Below, piece by piece: positions 15,907-25,190 of a stretch of DNA of 27,118 nt. The position numbers and the translations under genes are program-made. Location: NCBI GenBank assembly GCA_036384915.1, contig DASVLJ010000014.1:1-27118 (forward strand), written 5' to 3'. The DNA is from PKWO01 sp036384915. GTDB lineage: Bacteria; Pseudomonadota; Gammaproteobacteria; Burkholderiales; Burkholderiaceae_D. The first letter of the stretch is position 1. Every line of letters begins with the position of its first letter. The notes below the pieces were generated by a model that was not told where the DNA came from, did no database searches, and saw nothing but the letters and a program-made list of their open reading frames with translations.

Positions 15907-17322
15907 ATGGGAATCGAAACGAAGATCAAGCGGCTGTTCGTCCTGATGCTCGAGAACCGCTCTTTCGACAATTTGCTCGGATGGAGCGACCTGCGCGGCT
16001 GGCAGCCGGATGGCACGCCGACGCAGGCCGATACCTTGGTCGGAAAACAGCCGTATATCAATACTTCCATCGATGCACCGCAACGCTCGGTACAGCATCC
16101 GATCGGCCATGGTGCGCCCTTTCGGTTGAATTTTGATCCAGGCCACGAGTTTTCTGATGTGCTGGTGCAACTCTGCCGCGATGCGGCCGCCAATATTCCC
16201 GGCAGTTGTGTCAAGGATACCCTGAATCTCGATGCAGCCGGAACCTATCCGTCGATGTCCCTAAACCCAAATCAGCTCGGATATGCGGAGTGTATGCAGG
16301 AGCATGGTCTGGACATCGCGAGCGCGCTGACCTGTTTCACGCCGAATCAACTGCCCGTAATCAATTTTCTGGCCAGCCAGTTCGCCGTTTGCGATCGGTG
16401 GTTCTCTAGCATGCCGGGGCCAACATTGCCAAACCGGTTTTTCGCGCTCGCCGGCACGTCATGGGGAATCGACTATTCACCATCTGATTTTTCGGTCATC
16501 GATTCGGAATTTTTTACGGGGAAATTCGGAACCGGCAGCGATTCGCTGTTGACACGACTGGCGCCGGAAGAATGGCTGGTGGCATATGGCGACACGCCCC
16601 TCGCCTGGACGCTCAATGGCGTGGGCGACGACGTGCATCGGGCACGGTTCATCCGCCAACAGGAATTGATCAACTCTCTGAAAGATGGGCATCTCGATGA
16701 CTCAGTCAAATTTGTTTTCATAGAGCCACATTACGACCCGATCGGAAGCTTCCGCGATGGTGAATCGATGCATCCGACTGGCGACGTGCGAAAAGGTGAA
16801 GCGCTCATCAAATCCGTCTACGAGGCATTCAAGAATTCCAAATATTGGCTGGATAGCGCGTTGCTGATCACCTTCGACGAGCACGGTGGATTCTTCGACC
16901 ATGTCATTCCGGACCCGAACGCAGGCGTTGTCCCGGTTTTGGCGCCGTCCAAGCCCACCGGCATGCAGCACAACTTCCAATTTGATCGCTACGGCATCCG
17001 CGTTCCGGCAATCGTCGTGTCGCCCTTTGTGCGGCAAGCGACGATCGATCATACATTTTACGATCATCTTTCCATCGCAAAGACCTTGGCCGACATCGCG
17101 CGACCGGGCGGTGCGGTACCTTTGCTCGACACGGACAGGTTCCGGTCGGCTAATAGTTTCGCCGGCCTCTTCACGCTAAGTCAGCCGCGTGCTGCTGCGG
17201 ATATTCCTGAATGTCCGCCACCAGTCCCAATGGGAGCCCAAACTGCGCCTACCGCACCTGGGCCGACGGCAAGAGTCTTTTCCAACGTCGGGTGGCCACC
17301 TGATCCGCTCGGTGGCGCGTAG
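15907..17322 (+). CDS. Phospholipase C/acid phosphatase-type phosphoesterase
   Basis: A 471-residue member of the PF04185 phosphoesterase family, which includes bacterial non-haemolytic phospholipase C and AcpA-type acid phosphatases. These metal enzymes cleave phosphate esters through a nucleophilic Ser/Thr. Family hallmarks are the first strand with LMLENRSFDNLLG (E16, N17), the region PNQLPVINFLASQFAVCDRWFSSMPGPTLPNRFF (about 137-180), VFIEPHYD (about 270), and ITFDEHGGFFDHV (about 322) with metal-binding Asp and His. There is no signal peptide: the catalytic start begins nine residues in, unlike secreted PLCs. It also lacks the large C-terminal domains of PLC and ends in a Pro-rich tail. 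Start ATG 15907 has AAGG upstream and sits ten bases after the membrane-protein gene. Substrate is unknown. Confidence 0.85.
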   Translation: MGIETKIKRLFVLMLENRSFDNLLGWSDLRGWQPDGTPTQADTLVGKQPYINTSIDAPQRSVQHPIGHGAPFRLNFDPGHEFSDVLVQLCRDAAANIPGSCVKDTLNLDAAGTYPSMSLNPNQLGYAECMQEHGLDIASALTCFTPNQLPVINFLASQFAVCDRWFSSMPGPTLPNRFFALAGTSWGIDYSPSDFSVIDSEFFTGKFGTGSDSLLTRLAPEEWLVAYGDTPLAWTLNGVGDDVHRARFIRQQELINSLKDGHLDDSVKFVFIEPHYDPIGSFRDGESMHPTGDVRKGEALIKSVYEAFKNSKYWLDSALLITFDEHGGFFDHVIPDPNAGVVPVLAPSKPTGMQHNFQFDRYGIRVPAIVVSPFVRQATIDHTFYDHLSIAKTLADIARPGGAVPLLDTDRFRSANSFAGLFTLSQPRAAADIPECPPPVPMGAQTAPTAPGPTARVFSNVGWPPDPLGGA

Positions 17323-17460
17323 CTGACGAGCAGCGATCGCGCCATGAATGATCAGACGCCAAGGTACCTGCCACGTATCGTCGAATGCCTCATCAAAACG
17401 AAACGATGAAGCAATGTTTCCTTTTTTGCTCTTTGCATGACCGAACAGGGAGAAAGTTTC

Positions 17461-20136
17461 ATGACATTTGCAAATGACATTTGGAATGAAGTGCAAGACG
17501 CGATAGCGAAGAAAGTCGGAGATTTAAATCTTCCGCTTTCGGCCGTTGGGCACGCCAATTCCCACACTTTGCCTCTTTCAAAAGACATTTCGTCTACACT
17601 GCCGTCTGGCGCTTGGTCGAGCACCTTCACTGCGAGCGCAAAAGCAAGTTGCAGCTATGACGTGCTAGACGCAGGTGAGGCATCGAATTTCGGATTGACC
17701 GCACCTAACGGTTGCTCATTGATGCAAATTCTGATGGCGGGAAGTCTATCCTTTGACCTCAACGGAAAATATCCCAGTGGCGCCTTCTCGTTTGGCGCAG
17801 ATGCCAGTGCAAGCGGTGATGTGCAACTGACCTGGATATTCGCGGAAACATCAACCAAGATCGCGGCCGAGGCTTTGGCGAATGATATCCAGGGAATCGA
17901 GCCGCCTGTGAACCTTGCACAGGTGTACGAGCAATCACAGTGGTCAACGTGGCAGGAAACAAGGGTGTCGGCCGATGGTAAATTGGCAGTAGGACTCAAC
18001 CTTGCTGCATCTAGCAGTGTCGCCGGCGCTTCGTTTTCTGCCTTGTTGAACAAACAGTCTCCAGTGGGAGTCAATATCGGAGTGAGCGCATTGGCGTCAT
18101 GGGGCCTTTCCGGAAAATTCCAGCTCGTGATTCGGCGCGACCCTTCTGGTGTCCGCGTAACCCTTCAAAGAGACTCTTCGAGCAATTCGCAGTACGGCAT
18201 ACAGGTCGGGGCGTCGGCTGATCTCAGTGTGGCGCTGACGGATGCTGCAAATATGCTCGCATCGTCTTTACCCGATCCGCAAAAGTACCTGGATGATCTG
18301 ACAAGCATACTTGAGCCAGGGAACCTGCTGCTGAGCGAGCTAACAAAATTGATCGAGGCGAAAGCCACAAACCCGACAGAGGCAACTCTAGCAAAACTGA
18401 TTCTCGGAATCAGTCAGCCCGGCCAGGTTGCTTCGACGGCATTGCAAGACCTCCAGTCACTCCTCGATGGGTATGTTCAGAAGGGTACGCAGATTGCCGC
18501 CGCTGATGTTACCAATGATCTGCAAAAAATATTTCCTGATTTGCCGGCCTCTGTGTCAGGCGCCGTAGTGCAATATGTAACGAATTGGATAAACTCGCAA
18601 GGCACAAAGATTTCCGACCTTGCCAACAAACTGGTGAACGATCCCAAATTGGGTTCCGATGTGAATGCCATTGCCGATGCTCTTGGCGCATTTGGACAAG
18701 CGTTCGCCAAGGCGTTAAATGACTTGAATGAAGCGTTGTCAGATGCAAAAATAGCTAAAGCAATACGAAATGCGATAAGTGATTACGCCACGCTGCGCAG
18801 CAAATGGATTCAGGAACTTCAAAAAGCCGCGGCCCTGAAGCTTAGTATGACGTTGGGGGTAACCGAATCCAGCGAAAAAGACGATTCAGTACTGGCGGAT
18901 ATCATTTTTCATCTTCCTGCCGGCAATGTCCCTGAAGAAGCGGACGAGTTATACACCGCGCTGCTACGCGGGAAACTCGACGATTTGCCGGCCTTAGTCA
19001 AGAATTCCGGCAAAGAAATCACTGTACTCAGTGGCTCGCTCCTCAGCAAAGTCAGCCGGACACTTGGCATAACCCTCGGGGTGAACCTACTCGGCCAGAA
19101 TCTTTCCTGGGGTGGCACCTCAACCGCAAGTTTGCAGGTCCACTCGTCGTTGTTTGGTGATCTTGACGCGGTGTCGGGTGCGGCAGACGCGGGCGCGACA
19201 TCGCAAACTTGGTATGGCAACTTTCAGACGTCATTGGGTTGTCAAATCTTGTTCACGCCGGCGCCACCGGGCACGGCTGGCGGGCCGTCTTATGCAATCG
19301 GCTTCAAGGGTGGGTACACGTTCAGTGGCCAAAACATTACGGCAGACGACTTGGGCAGCATTGTGGCGTCAATTGCCCCCTTGTGCAAGGTACCGGATAC
19401 GCCGACTCTGTTGCGCAGGCTCGGCCTGCCCGCACCATCGGCGACACACGCACCACTAGCGTTGAACAACTTTCAATTAGTTTTGCCGATTCAGTTGGAC
19501 GTCAGCGATTTGCAGATTTTCGAATCATGCATGAACCTGAGCGACAAATGCGCGGCTCAAGTGATGCTGGCTTCTGATGCATACTACAAAGGGAAAAATC
19601 CATTTTTACAGCAGTCTCCATCGCAATTCATACGAGTTATTCAATCCAACCAGCAATGCTCTGCGGCCGATGTTCTTGCCGAGATTCGAAAGATAAGCGA
19701 TCTTGGAGATATAGCGAGCTATTTGCACCAGTATGACGACTCTCCGGGCGTGTCGACCGAAGACGTACCATGGAATCCGAACATGATTCAGGCACGCGTG
19801 ATTCGAAAAATGGCGAGAATTGTCGGAGGGGTGTGCGACCTGCAATCCACCCTGGCAATGCTCAACACGAAGCTTGCTGGCGCATCCCTTTTGGACAGCG
19901 CAGCGCAAGCAATGGTTTTCAATTATCTGAACAAAATCTGCAGCGACATCGGCGTGTCGGCGGTTTCGACGGATACCCTTTTGGGAAATGAATACCGTGT
20001 CCCTTGGGAGTTGTCTGCGTTCGCCGCTTCCTTGGCATGCGGCGCCAATTTGCCTTTGCCCGGCGCATACACGCCAGTCGCCAGCAATTCCTTGGCTCGG
20101 AGTGATCCCGTCACACTCGTGCTTTCCAGCTATTGA
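17461..20136 (+). CDS. Large unknown protein, beta-rich ends, helical middle
   Basis: An 891-residue protein with no family I recognise. From ATG 17461 (GGGAGA at good distance) residues about 25-245 are Ser/Ala/Gly-rich alternating strands (WSSTFTASAKASCSYDV, GAFSFGADASASGDVQLTW, LQRDSSSNSQYGIQVG). Residues about 255-480 are amphipathic helices (FGQAFAKALNDLNEALSDAKIAKAI). A second strand-rich part follows (about 530-640, LGITLGVNLLGQNLSWGGTSTASLQVHSSLFG), and then a helical C-terminus with paired Cys (SCMNLSDKCAAQ, QQCSA, CSDIG). There is no signal peptide or membrane segment. It lies 138 bases after the phosphoesterase on the same strand and is likely expressed with it. A toxin, scaffold or substrate-binding partner are all possible; none is shown. 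Confidence 0.6.
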   Translation: MTFANDIWNEVQDAIAKKVGDLNLPLSAVGHANSHTLPLSKDISSTLPSGAWSSTFTASAKASCSYDVLDAGEASNFGLTAPNGCSLMQILMAGSLSFDLNGKYPSGAFSFGADASASGDVQLTWIFAETSTKIAAEALANDIQGIEPPVNLAQVYEQSQWSTWQETRVSADGKLAVGLNLAASSSVAGASFSALLNKQSPVGVNIGVSALASWGLSGKFQLVIRRDPSGVRVTLQRDSSSNSQYGIQVGASADLSVALTDAANMLASSLPDPQKYLDDLTSILEPGNLLLSELTKLIEAKATNPTEATLAKLILGISQPGQVASTALQDLQSLLDGYVQKGTQIAAADVTNDLQKIFPDLPASVSGAVVQYVTNWINSQGTKISDLANKLVNDPKLGSDVNAIADALGAFGQAFAKALNDLNEALSDAKIAKAIRNAISDYATLRSKWIQELQKAAALKLSMTLGVTESSEKDDSVLADIIFHLPAGNVPEEADELYTALLRGKLDDLPALVKNSGKEITVLSGSLLSKVSRTLGITLGVNLLGQNLSWGGTSTASLQVHSSLFGDLDAVSGAADAGATSQTWYGNFQTSLGCQILFTPAPPGTAGGPSYAIGFKGGYTFSGQNITADDLGSIVASIAPLCKVPDTPTLLRRLGLPAPSATHAPLALNNFQLVLPIQLDVSDLQIFESCMNLSDKCAAQVMLASDAYYKGKNPFLQQSPSQFIRVIQSNQQCSAADVLAEIRKISDLGDIASYLHQYDDSPGVSTEDVPWNPNMIQARVIRKMARIVGGVCDLQSTLAMLNTKLAGASLLDSAAQAMVFNYLNKICSDIGVSAVSTDTLLGNEYRVPWELSAFAASLACGANLPLPGAYTPVASNSLARSDPVTLVLSSY

Positions 20137-20514
20137 TCCAAGATTGCCATCAATCGCTTGGTGCTACGAGTCCAAACTCGATGTGATGATCGCTTTGCCG
20201 GCTGTACAATATCCGCCATTGCGGATTCAGAATTGCCTAAGGGCGTCACCCGCCAACTATGAAAAACGTCAGATTGTGAGCGAGGAAACGATGGAAGTGA
20301 AAGGTTAAATGGTATTACGCGGCTTACTGAGCACCATGTCACCGAAGGCATAAAGCGGAATTCCTATTTTTCAGCGATCGTAGGCCAGTCTCCGTTGGGC
20401 TTAGAGCGTTGTCGTGAGATGAGTGTGCACCTGAGCATTTTGACGTCAGGCCGATTATCCCTAAAGTAGGATCGCTTTTTGGAAAGCATAGAATAGAAAA
20501 ACTTTGAGGAAAAA
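20137..20514. other. Intergenic region before the nuclease-helicase operon
   Basis: About 380 bases without a convincing gene. A weak hairpin CCAAG/CTTGG with ATTG/CAAT inside (20138-20161) follows the stop of the 891-residue gene, but it lacks a T-run. Base composition drops from GC-rich to AT-richer across this stretch. Short frames on both strands (for example 20130-20351 minus) have no motif. The right 80 bases should hold the promoter of the next operon. Confidence 0.4.
20440..20467 (+). promoter_or_regulatory. Possible promoter of the nuclease-helicase operon
   Basis: TTGACG at 20440 and TAAAGT at 20462 are separated by 16 bases, and lie 48-75 bases before the start codon at 20515. A TAGAAT at 20489 is an alternative -10 without a good -35. 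The ribosome binding site GAGG lies about seven bases before the ATG. This is weak evidence from hexamers only. Confidence 0.3.
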
Positions 20515-21462
20515 ATGCACACATGTGCCCCACCGAGTCAGGCCCTTAACGCTTGGTTGGCCGGACTGTACGTTCATGCGAACAGATTCGGACATCTCTT
20601 ATTAGAGGCAAATGCGCCACATACACAAATCTTAGTCGACGCGCTGCGGCCATATTTTGAGTCGGCACATTTAGATGCGAGAGAAGTTTTCCATGAGGAC
20701 GCGGGGTTGGATTTGCATCCGGACGCGACAGGGCCAGTAAGTCCCATTCAATATCCCGGGTGCCTGCCGCCGATTACTTTGCGAGGACTATTCGGCGAGG
20801 TGATGTTAGGGCTCGTATCTGAGGCATATCCTGCGATCATCGTAGGACAACACGCATGGAAAGTGCCAGTGTTTCTTTTTAGATTCCATGAGGATGCTGC
20901 CGACTATTTTTACGACCTACAACAAAATCCAAATCGAATTCGGCAAGTAATAGGCAGACATGGCGACGATTTCATTGGGCTATGCCTGGATGCAGAGGGG
21001 TTCGTGATCCGATTTATAGCCGGCGAAGCAAAATGGCGAGAAACGATACAGCCTAGTGTTGTAAATAATCTGCTTCTTGGTAACCTTCTCCCGAATCAAC
21101 CAAATTCAGCTGTAAGAACACGCGCCAATGACGGTATATGGAATGACCTGAATACCGCCTCTAATCCGCCACGAGGTCTTCGACAGATGCAACGTATCCT
21201 TGAGGAAAGGACGAACGGGGACTATCAGAATGCAATTATCTCGATCGATAGGGCGATCACTCAGCGGAACCCTATCCCACGCACAAATCTTGTCCTAATT
21301 GCAGGTGAAGCCGCACCAACGCGCGCGCCACATAGCTGTTTGATGCCTGTTCAGATCCCGCCCGAGTATACCAGCAACGATGACTTGCAATTGGTCGAAA
21401 TTGTCTTACGGCCTGGGGATGATCAAATGATAGATTTGTTATATCAATCACTGTGGACATAA
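20515..21462 (+). CDS. HamA-like PD-(D/E)XK nuclease (Hachiman-type, DUF1837-like)
   Basis: A 315-residue protein with the outline of a PD-(D/E)XK nuclease. A helix glutamate lies in RGLFGEVMLGLVSEAYPA (E95). Then GRHGDDFIGL carries D151/D152, and the strand IAGEAKW carries E171 and K173. HamA of Hachiman (DUF1837) has this same order, E, then GxD, then GEAK. In Hachiman, HamA is a DNA nuclease held in check by the HamB helicase until DNA is damaged or phage replicates. Here the next gene is a large SF2 helicase that begins at the base after this stop, so the two are one coupled operon. The N-terminal 90 residues are unassigned, and the C-terminal 100 (VLIAGEAAPTRAP...) carry no motif. It could be AbpA-like or a new nuclease group instead. 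Confidence 0.62.
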   Translation: MHTCAPPSQALNAWLAGLYVHANRFGHLLLEANAPHTQILVDALRPYFESAHLDAREVFHEDAGLDLHPDATGPVSPIQYPGCLPPITLRGLFGEVMLGLVSEAYPAIIVGQHAWKVPVFLFRFHEDAADYFYDLQQNPNRIRQVIGRHGDDFIGLCLDAEGFVIRFIAGEAKWRETIQPSVVNNLLLGNLLPNQPNSAVRTRANDGIWNDLNTASNPPRGLRQMQRILEERTNGDYQNAIISIDRAITQRNPIPRTNLVLIAGEAAPTRAPHSCLMPVQIPPEYTSNDDLQLVEIVLRPGDDQMIDLLYQSLWT

Positions 21463-24400
21463 GTGAACAACATGACTCAATTTGAAGAATCACGGCTTCA
21501 GATTGCAATGGAAATCTATGCCGAGTTGGCACCCAATCAAATGCTAGCCCGGAATCAAGCGCGACTATTTGCTCGCTGCTTTCAATCGACGTGGAATGTT
21601 CCGACAATTGCGTGGAGAGAAGGTGAATCTAAAATTCAATTGGCAGATGCTCGAAGACTTTTGCATGCGGCCAGTATATTTCAAGATGTGCAAGGGCAAG
21701 GATCGCATTATGCGACTAGTTGCTATCGGCGCGCGGCCGAGCTGTTGGAGTGGCTTGCACGCGCGCGGGACAAAAATAGCACAACAACACCGATAGAATT
21801 GCTCGCGGCGGGCGCATACCAGCTCGCAGGATACCCTGCCATGGCAACTGCCATGTTGAATTTGTATAGTTCTATCGATCTTGGGGCGCGATTGTACTCT
21901 CGTTTCCTGCAGGCGGATTTTGATGGTGTCCTAGAGATCGCTGCAGAATACTGGCGAGACAACGCCGCGCTGTCTGGGCGCCAAGGCAGCTCAGATTTGG
22001 CCAACGACAGATCAAGGGCAGATGGGCTGGAAATTTTTTTTGTTTCCGAATTAGTTCGGGTTTTAGGATTGATTGCCGATACGCTCAGGCGAGGTGACGA
22101 GAATCGACTGGCGCTAGCTATGCGCAAATTTTTGGCGCTTGACAAGATGGCTACCAGAACGGTAGATGATGATGTCGCTATGCTGGTTTCTATTCTCCGA
22201 CAATCGGCCACGCGCTTTTTTGAAGCAAGCATATACGGCCCTCTTATGCGATTAGCCGCCGACAATTCAGCAATGGAGGAAAAGGTACGACACTTTGCGC
22301 GCGTCCAATTCACCCGAAAAAGAGGTATTCTGTGGGCATCACAACAACAAGGAATACGGCGGCTTCTGGAAAATTCCAGCTTTGCACTTTGTACACCAAC
22401 TGGCTCGGGGAAGACCCTGGTTGCCAATATGGCGTTGATTAAAGAGCTCCTGATAAATCGTCAATCTCAAGAAGTTACTCCGCTCGCTTTGTACCTCGTG
22501 CCATCAAGAGCACTTGCCGGAGAAGTGGAAGCAAAGTTGCAAAGCGAACTCGGCGATGACCTAATAATCACAGGCTTGTATGGAGGTGCAGACTGGGGCA
22601 TTACGGATTATTGGTTGCAAGCGCAGAAGCCAACAGTGCTTATCGCTACCGTCGAAAAAGCTGATGCGTTAATGCGCTATTTGGGGCGTTTCCTAATACG
22701 GCGACTTCAGATATTAATAGTAGACGAGGCGCATCAAGTTGTGGCCGACGCATCGATGGGAGGAAAAGAATACGCTGAACACTCGAGTAGGTCTTTCAGA
22801 TTGGAGGGGTTCGTCACGCGCCTTCTCGCCCAAAAACCGGATTTGCATCGCATCGCATTGACGGCAGTGGCTGGCGGTGCATCGCGACCCGTGGCGGCCT
22901 GGATGGAAGGCCGTGCAGATGCCGAGCCTGTTGGCACAAACTTTCGAAGTACCCGCCAGGTTGTCGGCAAGATGGAAGCAATGCCTTACGTTGGTTCACA
23001 GATTTCATTGGACTTAGTCGATGGACAACGCCTTAGCGTTATCGATAGAGACAGTGCCGTCTTTGTGGGATTACGGATTCCCCCCATGCCTCGTCCGGCT
23101 GCCACTATTCGAAATAGCCTTGATCACGTCAATCAATTAAGTATTTTGTGGTCCGCGCTGCATTTGTTAAACGGTGGTCGGCGAATTTTAATTTCGGTAC
23201 TTCAGTCTCCACAAAAAACGATGAAGTGGTATGTTGAGGCATTAGACATGCCAGCATGGAGTGAAATTGGATCATTTAATCCACCAACTACAAGAAATTT
23301 GGCTAATCTATGGTCAGCGGCGCTGAGTGCATGCAACGACTACTGCGGAATGGATTCCTACGAATTCAAGTTATTGCAGCGAGGTATCGCGACAAATCAC
23401 GGACAAATGCCTCAGCGACTCAGGCGTCTAATGACTGGGCTCATTGAGTCGGGGGTTTGCTCAATCACGATCGCCACTGCGACGTTGACCGAAGGCGTAA
23501 ATCTCCCTTTTGACTTGATATTTCTCTCGTCTCTGCAACGCGTGAGGTTCCACGATGCTACGAACGGCAGGGAAGTTGTGCCCATTTCGATATCCGAATT
23601 TCGAAATCTTGCGGGACGAGCTGGGCGCCCTGGGCACGGAAGCAGTATGGAAGGCATAACCTTGGTATCAATTCCAATTCAGCCGACCACCACGGCGCAA
23701 TCAAAGGTGCCGGAGCAAAGACGTCAGATTCAGGGATTAAAAGATAATTACAATAATCTTTTGACACGGCTCGAAGGAGAAAATCAGGTACAAGCTGTCA
23801 CGAGCCCACTGACGAACCTACTTCTTACCATAAAACAGCAGTTTGCCGAGCTGTTCGGTATATTTGACGAGGAACGGTTTTTGGCCTGGCTCGAATCTGC
23901 AATCCCTTTTGAGTTGGCCGAAAATGCCGCTACCGGACATTCAGCCCCACAATCGCGCTTGGCCGACACCGTGGACGATCTTGACGGATTTTTGCTCGCA
24001 GCGTTAGAGGAGTTACGCTCGGCTGACGCGCGAGATTTGACTGGTAGCGCGGCAGAGACATGGTTAATTCAATTGTGGCGCAAAACTTTCTCATCTATAG
24101 CTGCCCACCAGCAAGACTGGTTGGAACGTGCTGTAGCACTGCGCGGCCGAGGTATCGTAGAAACCGTCTACCCTGATCAGGCGGTTCGTCGTCGGATTTA
24201 TCAATATGGATTTACCCCGTGCGTAAGTTTGCGCTTCGAGCTTGTCATGCCGGCATTGTTGGCGCAATTGCGAAGCGCCGAAAATTATGGAGTTTTGCCA
24301 AAAGCTGAACGCGTGGAACTATTTGAGCGGCTGGGAACACTACTAAATTCCCTAGACGGCTTTGGCTTTAAATTCCGGAATACCAACGTGGACAATCGCA

Positions 24401-25098
24401 TACGGTCGAGATGGAGCATTGTGCTCAGATGGTGGATGCAAGCGGACGAAACGATACGGCCAGATTCTTCAGAACTTCGAGACTGGCAACGATTTGTCGC
24501 TGACAATTTGGATTTTCGGCTAGGCGTAGCGATAGGCGCCGCAGTAGCCCAAATTTGGACGAGTAGCGTTGATGATCCTAATGCCATCCCGGCGTTAGCC
24601 ACTTGGCGGGACGTGACTGGATTGCCTTGGTTCGGATTTTGGGCACGTGAGTTATTAAGGTGGGGAACACTTGACCCGTTCGTGGCTTTCGCTATGGCTC
24701 AAGGACTTGCCTCTACTAGATTGGGTGCCGAGCAGAGACGACCGGCATTCGATAGCTGGTTAAAAATGCAAATCGAGAGCCCGTTGCCTGACGACTTCAT
24801 TGATCCTCAGCACTTTTTGCGATGGCAAAGAAGTATGAGGCCGGAGGTGATTGAATCTTCGAATGAAGGTCCCTATGAGGCACAACTTTTTGCCGCCAGT
24901 GGAGAGAATGCACCTTATCATGTTTTACCCATGAAAATGAATGGATGGGTTGCCTGGCTCGACGCGGCCGGATATCAAATCGGAGGGTCATTTTCCGAGG
25001 AAACTATTCGGCGTCAAATATCCATCAATCGAGACTACGAGCTTTACATGGATAATGGCCAGGCAAATGTTCGTGAGGTGTACTCTGTCGTTAGGTAG
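21463..25098 (+). CDS. HamB-like Ski2-type SF2 helicase
   Basis: A 1211-residue superfamily 2 helicase. Motif I CTPTGSGKT at about 309-317, motif Ia LYLVPSRAL, motif II DEAH at 421-424, an atypical motif III LTAVAGG in place of SAT (about 465), motif V TATLTEGVNLPFD (about 672-684) and motif VI FRNLAGRAGRPG (about 709-720). The GRAGRPG ending marks the Ski2/Hel308/HamB branch. The first 290 residues are helical, and the last 490 (about 720-1211) are rich in Trp, Arg and Leu with no family I can name. HamB proteins I know of are shorter, so the C-terminal part is unusual. The GTG at 21463 directly abuts the upstream stop; ATG 21472 behind AAGTGA is an equally good or better start. ATP-driven DNA sensing that controls the neighbouring nuclease is the inferred role. 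Confidence 0.75.
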   Translation: MNNMTQFEESRLQIAMEIYAELAPNQMLARNQARLFARCFQSTWNVPTIAWREGESKIQLADARRLLHAASIFQDVQGQGSHYATSCYRRAAELLEWLARARDKNSTTTPIELLAAGAYQLAGYPAMATAMLNLYSSIDLGARLYSRFLQADFDGVLEIAAEYWRDNAALSGRQGSSDLANDRSRADGLEIFFVSELVRVLGLIADTLRRGDENRLALAMRKFLALDKMATRTVDDDVAMLVSILRQSATRFFEASIYGPLMRLAADNSAMEEKVRHFARVQFTRKRGILWASQQQGIRRLLENSSFALCTPTGSGKTLVANMALIKELLINRQSQEVTPLALYLVPSRALAGEVEAKLQSELGDDLIITGLYGGADWGITDYWLQAQKPTVLIATVEKADALMRYLGRFLIRRLQILIVDEAHQVVADASMGGKEYAEHSSRSFRLEGFVTRLLAQKPDLHRIALTAVAGGASRPVAAWMEGRADAEPVGTNFRSTRQVVGKMEAMPYVGSQISLDLVDGQRLSVIDRDSAVFVGLRIPPMPRPAATIRNSLDHVNQLSILWSALHLLNGGRRILISVLQSPQKTMKWYVEALDMPAWSEIGSFNPPTTRNLANLWSAALSACNDYCGMDSYEFKLLQRGIATNHGQMPQRLRRLMTGLIESGVCSITIATATLTEGVNLPFDLIFLSSLQRVRFHDATNGREVVPISISEFRNLAGRAGRPGHGSSMEGITLVSIPIQPTTTAQSKVPEQRRQIQGLKDNYNNLLTRLEGENQVQAVTSPLTNLLLTIKQQFAELFGIFDEERFLAWLESAIPFELAENAATGHSAPQSRLADTVDDLDGFLLAALEELRSADARDLTGSAAETWLIQLWRKTFSSIAAHQQDWLERAVALRGRGIVETVYPDQAVRRRIYQYGFTPCVSLRFELVMPALLAQLRSAENYGVLPKAERVELFERLGTLLNSLDGFGFKFRNTNVDNRIRSRWSIVLRWWMQADETIRPDSSELRDWQRFVADNLDFRLGVAIGAAVAQIWTSSVDDPNAIPALATWRDVTGLPWFGFWARELLRWGTLDPFVAFAMAQGLASTRLGAEQRRPAFDSWLKMQIESPLPDDFIDPQHFLRWQRSMRPEVIESSNEGPYEAQLFAASGENAPYHVLPMKMNGWVAWLDAAGYQIGGSFSEETIRRQISINRDYELYMDNGQANVREVYSVVR

Positions 25099-25190
25099 TT
25101 TGGCTTGTATTAATTGAAATGGTGGTGAATCGTTCCAATGCCATCTGCAGCCTTGTCAGCTAAAGCCACCGTCTGACTTGGTAGAAGCGC

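Noticed and set aside
20138..20161. Hairpin as a rho-independent terminator
   Set aside because: The stem is interrupted and no T-run follows, so support is too weak.
20130..20351. Minus-strand 73-residue frame after the 891-residue gene
   Set aside because: No motif or ribosome site; probably chance in an intergenic region.
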